From Loripinus fragilis (lineage: Eukaryota > Mollusca > Bivalvia > Lucinida > Lucinidae), in NCBI GenBank assembly GCA_964019695.1, contig OZ026515.1:132516849-132580848 (forward strand): a DNA stretch of 64,000 nt, given 5' to 3'. The notes beneath the pieces are model-generated. The model was not told the origin of the DNA. It was given only the letters and a program-made list of their open reading frames with translations, and did no database searches. Made by a program: the position numbers and the translations under genes. Shown piece after piece: positions 12,567-24,420 of the stretch (within the stretch, counting starts at the first letter, position 1; every line of letters starts with the position of its first letter).

Positions 12567-13040
12567 TTATGGGTTGTACAAACTGTTGGGGATGTTAAGA
12601 AATTTCTTAGTCCAATAAAGCATAGACTGTATGATAATCATATATATAATTGGAAATCTCGTTTGAGAGAATCAAGCAGAGCCTCGTTTTACACAGGCAT
12701 GTGTAGTTTTTGTTATCAACATTTTTTAGATTTTGTTAGAGACTAATGGTATAGACAGACATTAGCTAGATTAAGGTGCTCTTTGCATAGCTGACAGATG
12801 ACATAGCCTATTAAAGCTCCTATAGAAAATAGAAAATCTAAAAGATGTGATGTAATGGAAAATGAACTTCACTTTCTCTTTCAATATCCTATATTTAATG
12901 AATTATGAACACAGTATTTAGACAGTTATGTTTATGAACATCCGAATGACTTCAAGCTATGGCAGCTGCTCAGTAGTACTCAAGAAAAACAAGAACTTTG
13001 ACTTATCCATTTTCATTTACAAGGAACGCTACACTGTAGT
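12567..13040 (+). pseudogene. LINE ORF2 C-terminal fragment, right half
   Basis: NWKSRLRESSRASFY, RQTLARLRCSLHS, ENELHFLFQYPIFNEL and HPNDFKLWQLLSS correspond to NWNSRLLDSSRASCY, ALSRLRTSSH, EDEFHFILECPVYSDF and RPNMLKFIELMTS of the intact LINE. Stops (for example after LDFVRD) show decay. It follows the left half (6957-7298) once the inserted element is removed. Confidence 0.72.
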
Positions 13041-13816
13041 AAATTATATACCTCAACCCTCTTTACAACGACATTGTTTGTCCCCAAATAATTTGACGTT
13101 AAACTTAATTTCTGTTGTAATCAATTCAAATTAAAGCCAACTGGTATATGTGTGCCAAAACAATTGACGTTGTAAAGAATTTTGCTGTTAAACAGAATGT
13201 CGCTATAAAAAGTTTTCACGGTAATATCATGATTAGAATGTTTATGAATAATGTTACATATATGTGTTTTATACCATATACACGTGTGTATATGGTGTAT
13301 GTACCAGACTATGTTTAAACCGTACTAGGGGCTTGTTACCTAATGATTGATTCATATACTGATGCATTTCTATAGAACAGAAGCAGATTACTTAAAGTAT
13401 TGTAGGCATGCATTTACAAACAGACATGGAGATACATTTATAATCATAGTCAAGAATAACAATCTGATTACAGATGTGGTTGATATACTGTAAATGCTTT
13501 CTGTTAATGATATTTGAGTTGGAGCTAGGGACTTTATATGTGTATCACTACCTGTTCTTCTGTAAGATATACAATGTCTCCCCTAGCTGTGAACTTGCAA
13601 AAACATATTTTTGAGTATGCATTTCATGTTGGACTGGGTGTTCCTCCATTGAAAAGAGTTTCACTAACTTACTACTAGGAGAGTTTATTTTATAAACTTT
13701 GTAACGTTGGTTTAGAAAGGATGTAGTATTTGCTTAAGGGCCATGGGCCTATCACATTTAAACACAATTTATCTTATTTTATCTAATGTGTTGAAAGATA
13801 GTTTTTTTCCGTAAAC
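13041..13816. other. No gene recognised
   Basis: AT-rich sequence after the LINE fragment. It may include that LINE's 3' UTR. No motif identified. Confidence 0.4.
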
Positions 13817-13818
13817 TA

Positions 13819-16052
13819 CGAGGGAGGTTCAAATATGAAGTTTACCAGCTCATAACTTTCTTCACATATATATTACACCAAAATGTCATACGTTTCTGTA
13901 AAGAACTGTTTGTCGCCTTTATACTGGCACAAAACATAAAGAAACACACAATACATTCCTCGCGTTACATACACATATACGAATGCTACACCTATATACT
14001 AAAGTTTTTCTGAAGCAAATTGCAACATACGTACATGTCATGTACCAAAACGTATGTTGCAATTTGCCTGGCGTTTTAAAAACTGGCTTAAATTATGACA
14101 TACACTGAAGGACTTTAAAAACGCAAAAAACGGAAATTATTATTTTTTGCATCCAGAACATTTTTAGCTTTCTTTAACAGATAAACACGGATGGTAATGA
14201 CATTCTGCTTCTATCTATACCGAATACCGGTGTTTTTAAAGACACTGGCTACCACCAGCTATGCATTGCTGGTTTACTATGTTTTGCACGTGGCGCCCGC
14301 ACGATTTAATGAAGCAAAATATTTTATCATTTTACATGTAGCTTGTAAGTATACATGTATAAAACACACAGCAACTTTATTTTTATAGCTATATTATGCA
14401 TGCCCCGTTTTTCTGAACATGAACAATCTGGCTCAATTGGAATGTTAAAAGCTTGCGTGCGTTTTTCTGACGTCACCGGATATCATTATTGCCATCCGTC
14501 AACTATACAGCGCCTCAGAGATCGTTAACAGGCTACTGGGACAGTTTAAGATCGACGCAGGTTTGGTCAGCCAGGAATGGCGACCTGCATTGAGACAACT
14601 TACGTTAATTGTGTGTCGACGATATTTACATCGACGATATCCGTTCCGGCCGGCTACTGTCAGTGCCAGACGATTAGTAGGGCTCCAAGGGTAATCTATT
14701 TCTGATTTTCTATTAAAAATATTTTTCCACAATAACTTAAAATCGTGTCCAATTTTTAGACAAATTTCAAATTGCAACTTTAGAATAATAGGGTATTGCT
14801 ATTTGATAGAGTGTTGCCCTAACATTATTTATTATTTTTAAATAAGATTTAAAACATGTTTTGCTGACATATTGATGTTCATTTTTACCAAATCTCAATA
14901 AAATTGAGGCATTAAAAATTAGTAAATATTATGAATTTCGATTTTTGCGTTTTTAAAGTCCTTCAGTGTATTTAGCATATTTTAGGAAAAAAAGCAAAAA
15001 AGTAGATACAGCAATGTTCATTATTACGTCATCATTAGATTTCTCAAAATGACGTTTATTATAAAATTAATGACGTTCTAAGCGCGCTCCTGCTTACTCG
15101 AGATTGAAACAGGATGTTGTCAACTTTTTCCTGCAAGCAACATTGAGAATGTTACTAAAACGTGTAGCTAAATATCTTTGTAAGTTTGAGACAAAAAGGC
15201 ACCGAAATTGAAAATATGCTAAATGCCAAAAGGGAGTTTTCAAAACGTGCCTTCCTCTATTTACAGAGTTATCAAATTGTATATACTTTTTCAAGCATTT
15301 TGTGTTTCATAATGACAAGTTTACATTTATTAAAATAGTTCAATCTGTCAAGTACTCAAGACCAGGTGAGTAATTTATTCTAAATATTGCATGTAGTGGC
15401 AAATTTAAAGTTTACATTCAAATTTAGAATAAAGCCACAATGTTATGAAAACAAAATTAAGTAAACATTCAATTACCCCTTAATTTAAGGCATTTTTAAC
15501 TTAATAAAAAAGGATTTACAGCATTTAAAAATTACCAAATATCCATTAATTTGCATCAACGTCTCTTTGTGAGCATCAACATACTGTCTTAGGGTTGTAA
15601 CTAGTTTTGATGTTGCAACGTGCATCATTTTGTTAGAGATAAGTTTAACTGAAAACTGAAGGTGGTGTTTTGTTAACCATCTTTTTGCAAGCATGAGGAG
15701 ACTTATGTGAAAACGAATAGATGTAATTTAACAAAAACGTGTCGTATTTTCGTAACTTATACTGAATCTTTTTATAGGAACTTGGTGATAATTTATTGAA
15801 AAAAAATCAAGAATTTTCACCTGTTAATCGAAGAATAAAACGATCGTCTATACCATTGTACATGTATATGTTCGAAGCAAAGAGTTTGGTAGTGTATTAG
15901 AGTGACCCTCATTCAAAGGGCTAGAACTCGATAAGTATATTGTTTATGTCTGGTGTGAGTTTAAGGTGGCATATAGTCCTTTATTGACATGTAAAACATT
16001 TTTGTCGTAGCATATATGTGAAGATAGTTGTGAAGCTGGTTGCATCCCCTCG
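13819..16052. mobile_element. Mariner-like non-autonomous TIR element, copy 1 (2.2 kb)
   Basis: The ends CGAGGGAGGTTCAAATATGA and its inverse (GCATCCCCTCG) are flanked by TA (13817-13818, 16053-16054). Left and right subterminal sequences match 56908-58230, including GTTTTTCTGAAGCAAATTGC and CAAAGGGCTAGAACTCGATA. No transposase is present. It contains the nested MITE 14103-14968 and an internal segment inverted relative to copy 2. Confidence 0.72.
14103..14968. mobile_element. MITE, CACTGAAGGACTTTAAAAAC ends, nested
   Basis: The inverted ends CACTGAAGGACTTTAAAAAC and GTTTTTAAAGTCCTTCAGTG are flanked by TA duplications (14101-14102, 14969-14970). It belongs to the same family as 51147-51727, and copy 2 of the mariner-like host lacks it. 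Confidence 0.75.
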
Positions 16053-17002
16053 TATATGGCGTTTACCTGATAAATAACAGGAAAATTAACTGCGACCATA
16101 TTGGTGTCCATTAACGCAAGGTAGGAAATTAGAAACCAACTAAATTTTGCTTCCAGTCACGTAAATGTAAAGTCGAATTTAAGCTACTTAAACCCATTTA
16201 TGCGGAATGTTTTTTTCCATCCTTACCCATTGGATGAATCCATTTCCAATTTTTCGGGGTAATGGGTGGTATTTTTTTTTTATTCTTATTCAAAATTTAC
16301 AAACAAATTCTGTTTGCAAATTGTGAAAATTCTGACCTGTTTTGCGGCGTCTTATCTGGTTTTGCACTGTTTGCAGATGTCCCACATAAAGGATGCTATG
16401 CTTATATAGGTTAAAACGCAGTTTATACTAACTTAAAGCGTGTTTCTAGTTACCAACAGTGTTCTTACAAGAAAATCTCAATAATAATTGTAGTTTTACA
16501 ATATATTTACACAAGCTATTAGCAGTCCTCTGACTTAAGCAATTTTGGTGTTTTTTCTAAAGCATGTAAGCATGTACATTCAACAATAAAGTACAGCAAA
16601 ACATGAACTCACACATCTATGATTTAGTACTAATTATTTCAACGAAACGGAATAATCAAATAGCTACATCATATTGATCGTGATACGCGCTCTGATGCAA
16701 TACATGCACAGTACACAAAACAATTTACAGCTGAAAGCTGTTCATATCTCATTTCTGTCTGCTGTTTGTTCGAAAAAGCGACTTGCTTGCTTTATCTCCT
16801 TTTCATATCTTGATTTATATTTTCTAGGAGACGATGCATAGATAAGTGAGGGATCTTTCATGCAAACCAAACATCTATATGTCTTGGTCCACATTTGAAC
16901 TAAGAGTGAGATTGGCGCCTTGAAACCGGTTTAAGCCCACATGTAAAATATTTTTAATGACTGGTCCAAGGCGGTACTTCTTTTGTGGATCATATGTGTT
17001 AT

Positions 17003-18156
17003 AAGCTCACCTGAGCCGAAGGCTCATGGGTTTTCCAATAGTATACCAGTCACTCCGGCGTCAATCCGTCCATCGTTCGTCCACCAACATTTTTAAACAT
17101 CTTCTCCTCTGAACCACCTTATCCAGAACCAGAAGGCCGATGACCTTGGGACTTGGCATGTAGCATTGGTGATGTGAGGTCTACCAAGTTTGTTCAAATG
17201 ATGAGCCTAGGTTGACCTTGACCTACTTACCGATAAGGTCAAATTTGCTTCCTAATGCATTTTTAAATGGGGAAAATGAAAAAGCTGATTTTTTTGGATT
17301 GGGGGGGGGGGGGGGGGGATTGTTGAAGCCAAAGTCATTATTCTTTGATATGTTAAACTTAATGAGACAGTGGCTATAAATATGCTCCAAGGGTCAAACT
17401 TTTTCAGCCAAAGTCGCTCATATTGTAGTCCCATCAATATATTAAAACATAGTTTTCTCAGAAACCACCAGGCCAACTGAACTCGAATTTCATATGGAGA
17501 CTCCTTAAGTTGAGGGAAGCAAATTTTAACAAATAGTAATGGTCACATGACCAAGATGGCCATCATGCTCATATAAGGTTAAACCCCTTTAAATATCTTC
17601 TTCTCTGGAACCAAAATGCCAACGGCCTTGGGACTTAGTATGTAGAATTGGGTATGTAGGCCCTAACAGGTTTGCATAAATCATGAATCTGGGATGACTT
17701 GATATTTTTTACAACAAGGCCAAATTTGATTCCAAATGCATTTTTGTTGGAAAATTCTTGAAATGTTCATTTTTCTATAACTGTTCAAGCGGAAATCATA
17801 ATACTGGAGAGAAGTTTTAAACCTAATTAGACACTGGTTTTATATAAGCACCACAGGTCAAGCTGAACTTTGACCTTTCATTCTAGGTCACTCATTTTGG
17901 AGTGCCACATATGTTGCTAAACATCTTTTTCGCAGAAATTACAAGGCTGTTTGAACTAAAATTTTATATGGAGTATTCAGTAAACGAAAAAATTAAAGAT
18001 ATGATATTGTTTTGGGTCACTTGACCAAAATGACCACCATGCCCGTATATGTTAAAAAATAACTTATGATTAAATAATAAGCCTTAGTTGATCTTGACCT
18101 ATTTTAACTTTGTTAAGGAGATCAGGTGAGCGCTTCAGGACATTGATGTCCTCTAG
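17003..18156 (+). mobile_element. TIR element, about 1.15 kb, nested in the Penelope-like tail
   Basis: It begins AAGCTCACCTGAGCCGAAGG and ends GATCAGGTGAGCGCTTCAGG with a short CTAG-ending tail. AAGC(N)TCACCTGA and TCAGGTGAGCGCTT form inverted ends. The intact sequence at about 55430-55455 shows where it inserted; TTAT may be the target duplication. The interior is degenerate, with two related halves and repeated TGACCTTGACCT and ATGACCAAGATGGCC blocks. No transposase is present. This end sequence resembles a repeat I know from many bivalves. Confidence 0.6.
17301..17318. repeat. G18 homopolymer
   Basis: Run of 18 G inside the nested TIR element. Confidence 0.9.
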
Positions 18157-18584
18157 TTTATGTCTTGTGTTTGTCATGCTTTCGCGTCAGTTCAATGCTG
18201 CCTTGTGGACACCTGCTGGGAAAGGGCTGACCTCTCGGCTCTCGTTTGTGATGTTTAATTGTGTTTTGTCACCTTCACCTGTGGTATCCTGGGTCAGGTG
18301 TGGTATTGGATTGCATCGATTACTTATCTTTGCCACCTTTCTAACATGAGCCTCCTCCGTCAAATTTCGAAAGAGGGGTTCGCGTTATGAGCCATGAGAC
18401 AGATTTTATAAAATGTATCTTTGACCAGTATCACTGATCAGAATCACCTATTGTCATCTACACCCCCTAGGTAATCATTGCCTTATATCAAAAGCATCTG
18501 TCAAAAATGAAAATAGGAGTTCACGTTTTAATCGGTAAAAAAGTTTTTGACAGAATTTAACTTTACTTGTATGTGAACTTTGAC

Positions 18585-18855
18585 GCAAAAGTAAGAAAGG
18601 AGGCAACAGTCAGGAATCTATAAATTAAATACCGCATCTTACCAAAACATATGGAAACACAAGAAAACAACACGTACATGAAGGCAAAGAGGTCAGCCCT
18701 TTCCCAGCAAATGACCATAAAACTGCAAGAAACAGACAAGCGGTATGTTTGATAACAAAAAGATCCACAAATGAAGCATCACCTTGGATGGTCAGTGAGA
18801 CAATTACTGGAGGGCTTAAACATGTTTGACGGTACCAGCCGCACCCTTAATTTTG
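18585..18855 (-). mobile_element. Penelope-like 3' tail fragment
   Basis: Plus-strand landmarks are AGGTCAGCCCTTTCCCAGCA, AAAGATCCACAAATGAAG and GGAGGGCTTAAAC, in the same order as at 23940-24160. Confidence 0.7.
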
Positions 18856-19186
18856 ATTTGGTTTCAAAGTCAGGTTAGTGCACAAAATAGCCTATTGTTA
18901 TCTACACACCATGGGCAATCATGGTGCGATATATGAACATCCTCGGTTTTAAAATGTAGGAGAGTTCGCATTACAAGCCGCAAACCTAATTTGAGTATGT
19001 GTGCATGTGACCTTGAACACCAAGGTCAAATTAGTGCTCTAAATACCTATAGTCATTTTCACGCCATAGGAAATCATTGTGCCAAGTATGAACATCCTCA
19101 TCAAATGTGAAAGAGAATTTAGCGTTACGATCAAGCCATGGCTGACGAACTGACGAGACCAATTTCAATATGAGTCGTAACATGCG

Positions 19187-19405
19187 AAACCATGTGGCAT
19201 TTTGACAAGTGTAGTCTCAAGACTAGTCTCTAAAGCCTCCTGTTAAGCTTAGAAACCCCAAATGCTGTTAGGTCAGTACTTTGATATTCATAGAATATTC
19301 AAGTGACTAGCAAAGGCTCTGATCAGACTGCGCGCATGCGCAGGCTGGTCTGAGCCTTTGCTGGTCGCACATACCACATCGTTTGAAATCTCATGTCTGC
19401 TCATT
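19187..19405. mobile_element. Hairpin MITE H1 copy
   Basis: CAAAGGCTCTGATCAGACTG is followed by the inverse CAGGCTGGTCTGAGCCTTTG; the ends are CATGTGGCATTTTGACAAG and GTTTGAAATCTCATGT. Confidence 0.7.
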
Positions 19406-19434
19406 TATTATTATCTGACCAAAGCCTAAAAGAA

Positions 19435-19850
19435 CTTTGAGGCCTCCATGCGAGCTAAACATGTTCTTTGTGACTTAGGCTGCTGTGAGAGCTGGTTGCT
19501 TTGCTTAATTTGTCTTCCTGGTGTCTCGTCATGGTTGAGTGGCTCTTCCTCGCGGTGCCATGGGATTGTCTGCGGTTTGTGATTGTGGTATTTCCTGATC
19601 ATACTCATTACTGTTTCTATTGTTGTTGTTGTTGATGTGTTGTTTAATGTTCCTCCCACTGGTTTGTAAGGTTCTATGTTAGGTCGTTCCTAAGTTTTGA
19701 AATATTTTTGGCGAGTAAGAGAGAGCTGATTGCTTTATTACATGATGTCTGTTGACTGTTAGTGTTCTATTGCGCTTCCCCACGGGGCTGTGGGTTGGTC
19801 TATAGTGTTTGGATGTGGTATTTTCGGATCATACTCACTTTCGTTTTTAA
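19435..19850 (+). repeat. Dispersed repeat D, two adjacent copies
   Basis: Copies at 19435-19660 and 19700-19850 share GAGAGCTG, GTTGCTTT, the GGTCTATAG/GTCTGCGG region and ATCATACTCA. The second is more diverged. Confidence 0.65.
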
Positions 19851-19859
19851 TAAACAATT

Positions 19860-20644
19860 GCAAAGTAACACACGTTCTTAAGTTTCTAATCCACGATCAG
19901 AGTGGAGAAGAAACGTAGTTTTACAAATTCATTTTATTATAACGCAATAAACTGTTAAATGGTTTCTTTAAACCATACAAAAGTAATAAATGATAACACG
20001 TCTCTTGACAAACGTATGTGAATTTAAAAGGCTTTTAAAAGGCTTGAAAAAAATAAAGGAACTTAACTGTCAATTATAAATCATGCCCTCTTTTAGTAGA
20101 AAATATATCTTCTTGCACACTGGATAAGGATATCGGATACTTATGTTGGATAGAAAATCTTGTCGTACAGAATATTTAAGCGATAAGCAAAGGCTCTCAT
20201 CAGACTGTGCGTATGTGAGCCTTTGCTGGTCGCACAACCCACATTGTTGGAAATCTCATGTCATGGCTCAATTGTATTGAGGGATCTAGGGTTATGATTT
20301 AAAACATGTGCTTCTCGTTAGATCAATTTTGTCTAGACCGACAGACCCGTATGAAATTAGTATGCATTAGATGGCATTTCATCTGGGTCTTCACGGTTTG
20401 CCAAAATACCCATTAAGGGATTTCCTGTCTTCAAAGCGTAAGGGAATGTTTTTCATAGTTAAGTATTAATATTTCAACATGACAGTTTAATTATTTAATA
20501 TATTGCCATGTTCAATGCAGTGCATATGGTCGAATATGGCATTATGATCTTCAGAATACAAGGACAAATTTGGATTTAAATAAGTTTTAAACGTAAGTTT
20601 AGTGCTATTATATAATATATAGAGGATCTTACATGAGTGCTCAT
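19860..20644. other. No gene recognised apart from an H1 fragment
   Basis: No open frame resembling a protein and no further repeat recognised. Confidence 0.4.
20165..20275. mobile_element. Hairpin MITE H1, right half only
   Basis: Retains AAAGGCTCTCATCAGACTG, GAGCCTTTGCTGGTCGCAC and TTGGAAATCTCATGTC. Confidence 0.65.
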
Positions 20645-20752
20645 GTTTTATTGAATTTATTAAACGAGTTGGGGAAAAGAGATAAAATGCGAGGCTTGCC
20701 GAGCATTTTATCTCTTTTTCGCAACGAGTTTAATAAATTCAATAATACAAGA
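20645..20752. repeat. Long hairpin, ~40-bp arms
   Basis: TTTATTGAATTTATTAAACG...AGAGATAAAATGC is mirrored by GCATTTTATCTCTTTTTCG...GTTTAATAAATTCAATAA. A 16-nt perfect palindrome AAACCACTAGTGGTTT lies at about 20884. Confidence 0.7.
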
Positions 20753-21360
20753 GCACGAATGTTAGATTCTATTTATCATATGACAAATACTTTGAAATCT
20801 CATTTCTGGCGTAAAAACGTTATAATTTTGTCATCATGTACGCAACGTTGTAATGGACGTCATAACGTTTCCCGTAAATCGATAAACCACTAGTGGTTTA
20901 CAGATCTTATTGCATGGCGTTATTTCACTCCCAGACGCGACGTCGTATGATAAAATTCAATATTTAATTCACTTATTAGACAATACTTAAATTTGAGGAT
21001 CAATGACCATCAGACGTTCACTGTATCGCAAACTAGTAGCTGACAATGTCGTCTGCTGCAATTTCACTTTAACAACTGATTGAATAAATGTGTATACAAA
21101 CAGTATGAGCAGAGATACATGTATCAAAGTATGTTCAGCATCAGAGTCTACAGTGTTTTTAACCAGGCCTCCAGATGGTAATGAGTAACTGGTTTTTGTT
21201 TCGTATTTCTCAACCAATCCATGTACCCCGGCATCCAATTTAGGTAACCTTGCACCCCCAGGACAATTTTTCATGGGTGCCAAATTGTTCATTGGGATCC
21301 CCTGAATGCGAAACGAAGTTGTCCTAAATGAAAAAAAGTCAATAAGCAATGCTTATTAGA

Positions 21361-22605
21361 TACCCCCCGCACAGTAAGAGTCAGTGAAAAAACTTGGCAA
21401 GTTATAGTTCGAACAAGAAGACCTTAGTTTTGATAAGAAGATTTCAGTAGAATCTGTGCAAACAAAAATTATAAACTCCTTCATGCATATGTTCAATGTG
21501 TCTACATTGTATCCGCAAAGTATCAAACTGCTCCATCAAAAGCTGTAGTAGGAGTTGATCGGCCCATAAAGGCACTATCCATGCATATACAAAAGCCATA
21601 TAAGGGAATAATTGTCTAAGTTCTCACAGTTGTCATTTTGTCAAAATTATTTTTTGTGAACCAAACTCCTTCATGCATATGTTCAATGTCTCTGCATTGT
21701 ATCGGCAAAGTATCAAATTGTTCCATCAAAAGCTGTGGTAGGAGTTGATCGGCCCATGAAGGCACCATCTATGCATATACAAAAGCCTTATTAGGGAGAA
21801 TTGTCTAAGTTCTCACAGCTGTCATTTTGTAAAAAAATATTTTTTTCTAAACCAAACTTCTTCATGCATATGTTAAATGTGTCTACATTGTATAGGCAAA
21901 GTATCAAATTGCTCCATAAAAAGCTGTGGTAGGAGTTGATCGGCCCATAAAGGCACTGTCTATGTATATACATATCCTTATTAAGGAAAAATTGTCTAAG
22001 TTCTCACAGCTGTCATTTTGTCAAAAATTATCTTTTCTGAACTAAACTCCTTCATGCATATGTTCAATGTGTCTACTTTGTATAGGAAAAGTATCAAATT
22101 GTTCCATCGAAAGCTGTGGTAGGAGTTGATTGGCCCGTATATGGCCTATAATAGCATAAGCACAAAGCACTATATTAAAAGCCATTTAGAACTACAAAGG
22201 GAAATAACTCTAATAGAATTGGCCCCTAGCCCTTACTTTTTTGTCTCAAGTATTTGTCTTGCATATATGAACATGTTTGCAAGGTTTGATGAAAATCCAG
22301 CAATGACTCTTCGAGTTATTAAGGAAAAAGCACTATATTAAAAGCCATTTAGAACTACAAAGGGAAATTACTCTAATAGAATTGGCCCCTAGCCCTTACT
22401 TTTTTGTCTAAAGTATTTGTCTTGCATATATGAACATGTTTGCAAGGTTTGATGAAAATCCAGCAATGACTCTTCGAGTTATTAAGGAAACAAAGCGTTA
22501 CGGACGGACGGACGGACGGACGGACGCACGGACGGACGGACGCACGGACAACGTGAAAACAGTATACCCCCTACAAACAAAGTTTGCGGGGGGGGGGGGG
22601 GTATA
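21361..22605. mobile_element. Composite TIR element with two tandem arrays and a (GGAC)n tract
   Basis: The ends TACCCCCCGCA and TTTGCGGGG...GTA are inverted. Inside are four ~185-bp units (CTCCTTCATGCATATGTTCA near 21477, 21667, 21857 and 22047), two near-identical 162-bp units (22165-22326 and 22327-22490), then GGACGGAC repeats (22500-22548). The flanks (21240-21345 and 22610-22665) together resemble the undivided repeat at 8745-8900, supporting insertion. No transposase is present. Confidence 0.65.
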
Positions 22606-23012
22606 AAAAATGTTATGGGCTATGTGAAAATGCATGGTTTCCATGGCAACCCATAGCGGATTTGGAGCATTCTGCAATAATCTTGTCCTGCATTATGCGA
22701 TAATTGGTTTTGAAAATCAATTTTTGGTCATTTTGAGAGTGGCCGTTTTACACAGGTTTTACTGTACTGACGATTCGTAATAAAGCATTTTGTCGCTGAG
22801 AATTTCGAATTAAAGAGATTCGACTACTTCGCACATACATAAGTCACTCTCGATGAAACATGCATTCGTAGCTGCAAGGCCAGTGGGGCTACAATGAAAT
22901 CTAACATGCGAGCAGAGAAGGATCTGGTGAGACTGTTTGAATGCACATGCTTGTCTGAAACTTATCTGCTCGCCTATACGATAAGTACCACATACCAAAC
23001 AAGTACTGACAC

Positions 23013-23180
23013 GGGGCGAAATTGCTCAGTGGTTAGAGCTATACAGTATAGAATCGAAGGGTCGCTAGTTCGAGACTCACCTAGGCACTGTGTTGTGTCC
23101 TTGAGCAAGAAACTTGTTGGCTGGGACGGCAACACACCAGATAGGCGGCAATCAATAACGCTCTTAACAAACGCGGATCA
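23013..23180 (+). mobile_element. tRNA-derived SINE
   Basis: A-box-like TGCTCAGTGGTTAGAGC and B box TAGTTCGAGACTC (23066-23078), then GTGTCCTTGAGCAAGAAAC, the same body start as at 2956 and 47744. It sits just outside exon 3 on the other strand. Confidence 0.72.
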
Positions 23181-23367
23181 AAAATCGCTAGAAAACAATG
23201 TTTTCGATTGCCATTTGCCACCAGTCGGGCGACAAATAGAAATCGAAAACTGTTTCAAACAATTTTTCATCTACCCGAAGTTCGTCGATAGTATGACCGC
23301 TTTCGATTGCCGTCCATCCGGTATGGTTTAGCATAAACACAATTTTAACAACAGTTAAAACACTTGC

Positions 23368-23445
23368 CTGCAAGCTGCTTCCGGTTACACGGGAAAGATG
23401 TAAGTTTGTATCATAAATATTTCCAATATCAGTCCAGCCGAACTC
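23368..23445 (-). CDS. ANF-receptor-type gene, exon 3 with GC donor
   Basis: This 78-bp exon of 26 codons starts in phase 0, matching the end of exon 2, after the acceptor TTTTACAG (23447-23446). It encodes EFGWTDIGNIYDTN followed by LHLSRVTGSSLQ. In ANF receptors FAIFK is followed by a [HE]F-x-W-x-x-[IV] strand and a YD turn, so the order and phase fit. The reading frame stays open past the exon, but the best boundary is TTGCAG|GCAAGT, where the intron would begin with GC at 23367-23366. AG|GCAAGT is the usual context of the rare GC-AG intron class. No GT donor of comparable quality follows in the right place. Exon 4 was not found below this point. Confidence 0.72.
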
Positions 23446-23889
23446 CTGTAAAATAAACGACAAAACAATGTAGCGGTCACATCCCAAGACAACAGGGTTA
23501 TCCAGGTTCAGGCTTTTTATTTAATCTCTCCAAGAAATCATGAACAGGCGGAAGGGGCGTGGTAACGTTTGTCATAGTCACGTGATATAAACATCGAAAC
23601 AGATATTTTGGTGGAAAGTCTCCGCTTCAGAAGAAGTTGAGTAAGTCTTATAACTATGTTTGCCATATTTCAAGATAGATGGCAATGTTTGGTCCAACGC
23701 TTTAGACTAGTAGACTGCTTCACCGAACTGGTCTGACAATGTAGACTGGTTTCCCTTTTAATAGCTTGTCAGCGTATTAAGACAGGTAAAGAGTGGTAGT
23801 CGTTGCGCCTACGTATAGCATACACACTGACGTCACGAGTGATGTGGTATTAGAAATACACGTGACATAAAGTGGATTTTTTAAACAAA

Positions 23890-24420
23890 GTAATAAGGTT
23901 GCAAAGATCAGGAATCGATACAATCAAGTACCACACCTGACCCAGGATACCAATGGGAAAGTGACAAACTCACAGAAGACACCACACACGAGAGCCAAGA
24001 GGTCAGCCCTTTCCCAGCAGGTGACCACAAAGCACATATAAACAGACGCGCACAAAACATAGCAAACACAAGACAGAACAAAAACATAAAAGATCCACAA
24101 AAGAAGTACCGCCTTGGAACGGTCAGTAAAATATTTTACTGGAGGGCTTAAACCGGTTTAACGGCGCCAACCTCACCCTTAATTCAGAAGTGGATCAAGA
24201 CACATAAATATTTGGTTTGCATGAAAGACCCCTAACTTATCAATGCATCATCTCCTAAAACATATAAATCAAGATGTAACAAGGAGATAAAGCAAGGATA
24301 AGGACTCAACAGTAAATTAAACTGAATACCGGAGCAAAAGAAATCCAACAGGTAAACCCCGGTGGGCCCGACAAACAGCCAAAGCATCAGGCCCCTACCA
24401 TCTCATCAATAGATAAGTCT
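23890..24420 (-). mobile_element. 3' non-coding tail of the Penelope-like element
   Basis: This stretch (minus) carries the family 3' sequence, for example TCTCATCAATAGATAAG on plus, AGGTCAGCCCTTTCCCAGCA and GCAAAGATCAGGAATCGATA near the end. The same sequence recurs at 18140-18345, 18585-18855, 29840-30250, 31990-32205 and 55130-55640, which defines the element's 3' terminus near 23895. Confidence 0.8.

Larger units (their letters stand above)
16740..18350 (+). mobile_element. Penelope-like 3' tail interrupted by a TIR element
   Basis: Segments about 16780-17002 and 18157-18345 are the two halves of the same 3' tail seen whole at 55240-55640: the ATAGATAAGTG block and AAGGCGGTACTTCTTTTGTG on the left, and CTGGGAAAGGGCTGACCTC and GGTATCCTGGGTCAGG on the right. 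The interval 17003-18156 is the nested element described separately. Confidence 0.65.

Noticed and set aside
20987..21349. 120-codon minus-strand open frame
   Set aside because: Overlaps repeat sequence shared with 8745-8900 and the edge of the composite element. No family resemblance and no splice context.
22500..22548. CRISPR-like array
   Set aside because: Simple GGAC microsatellite in a eukaryotic transposon. No spacers.
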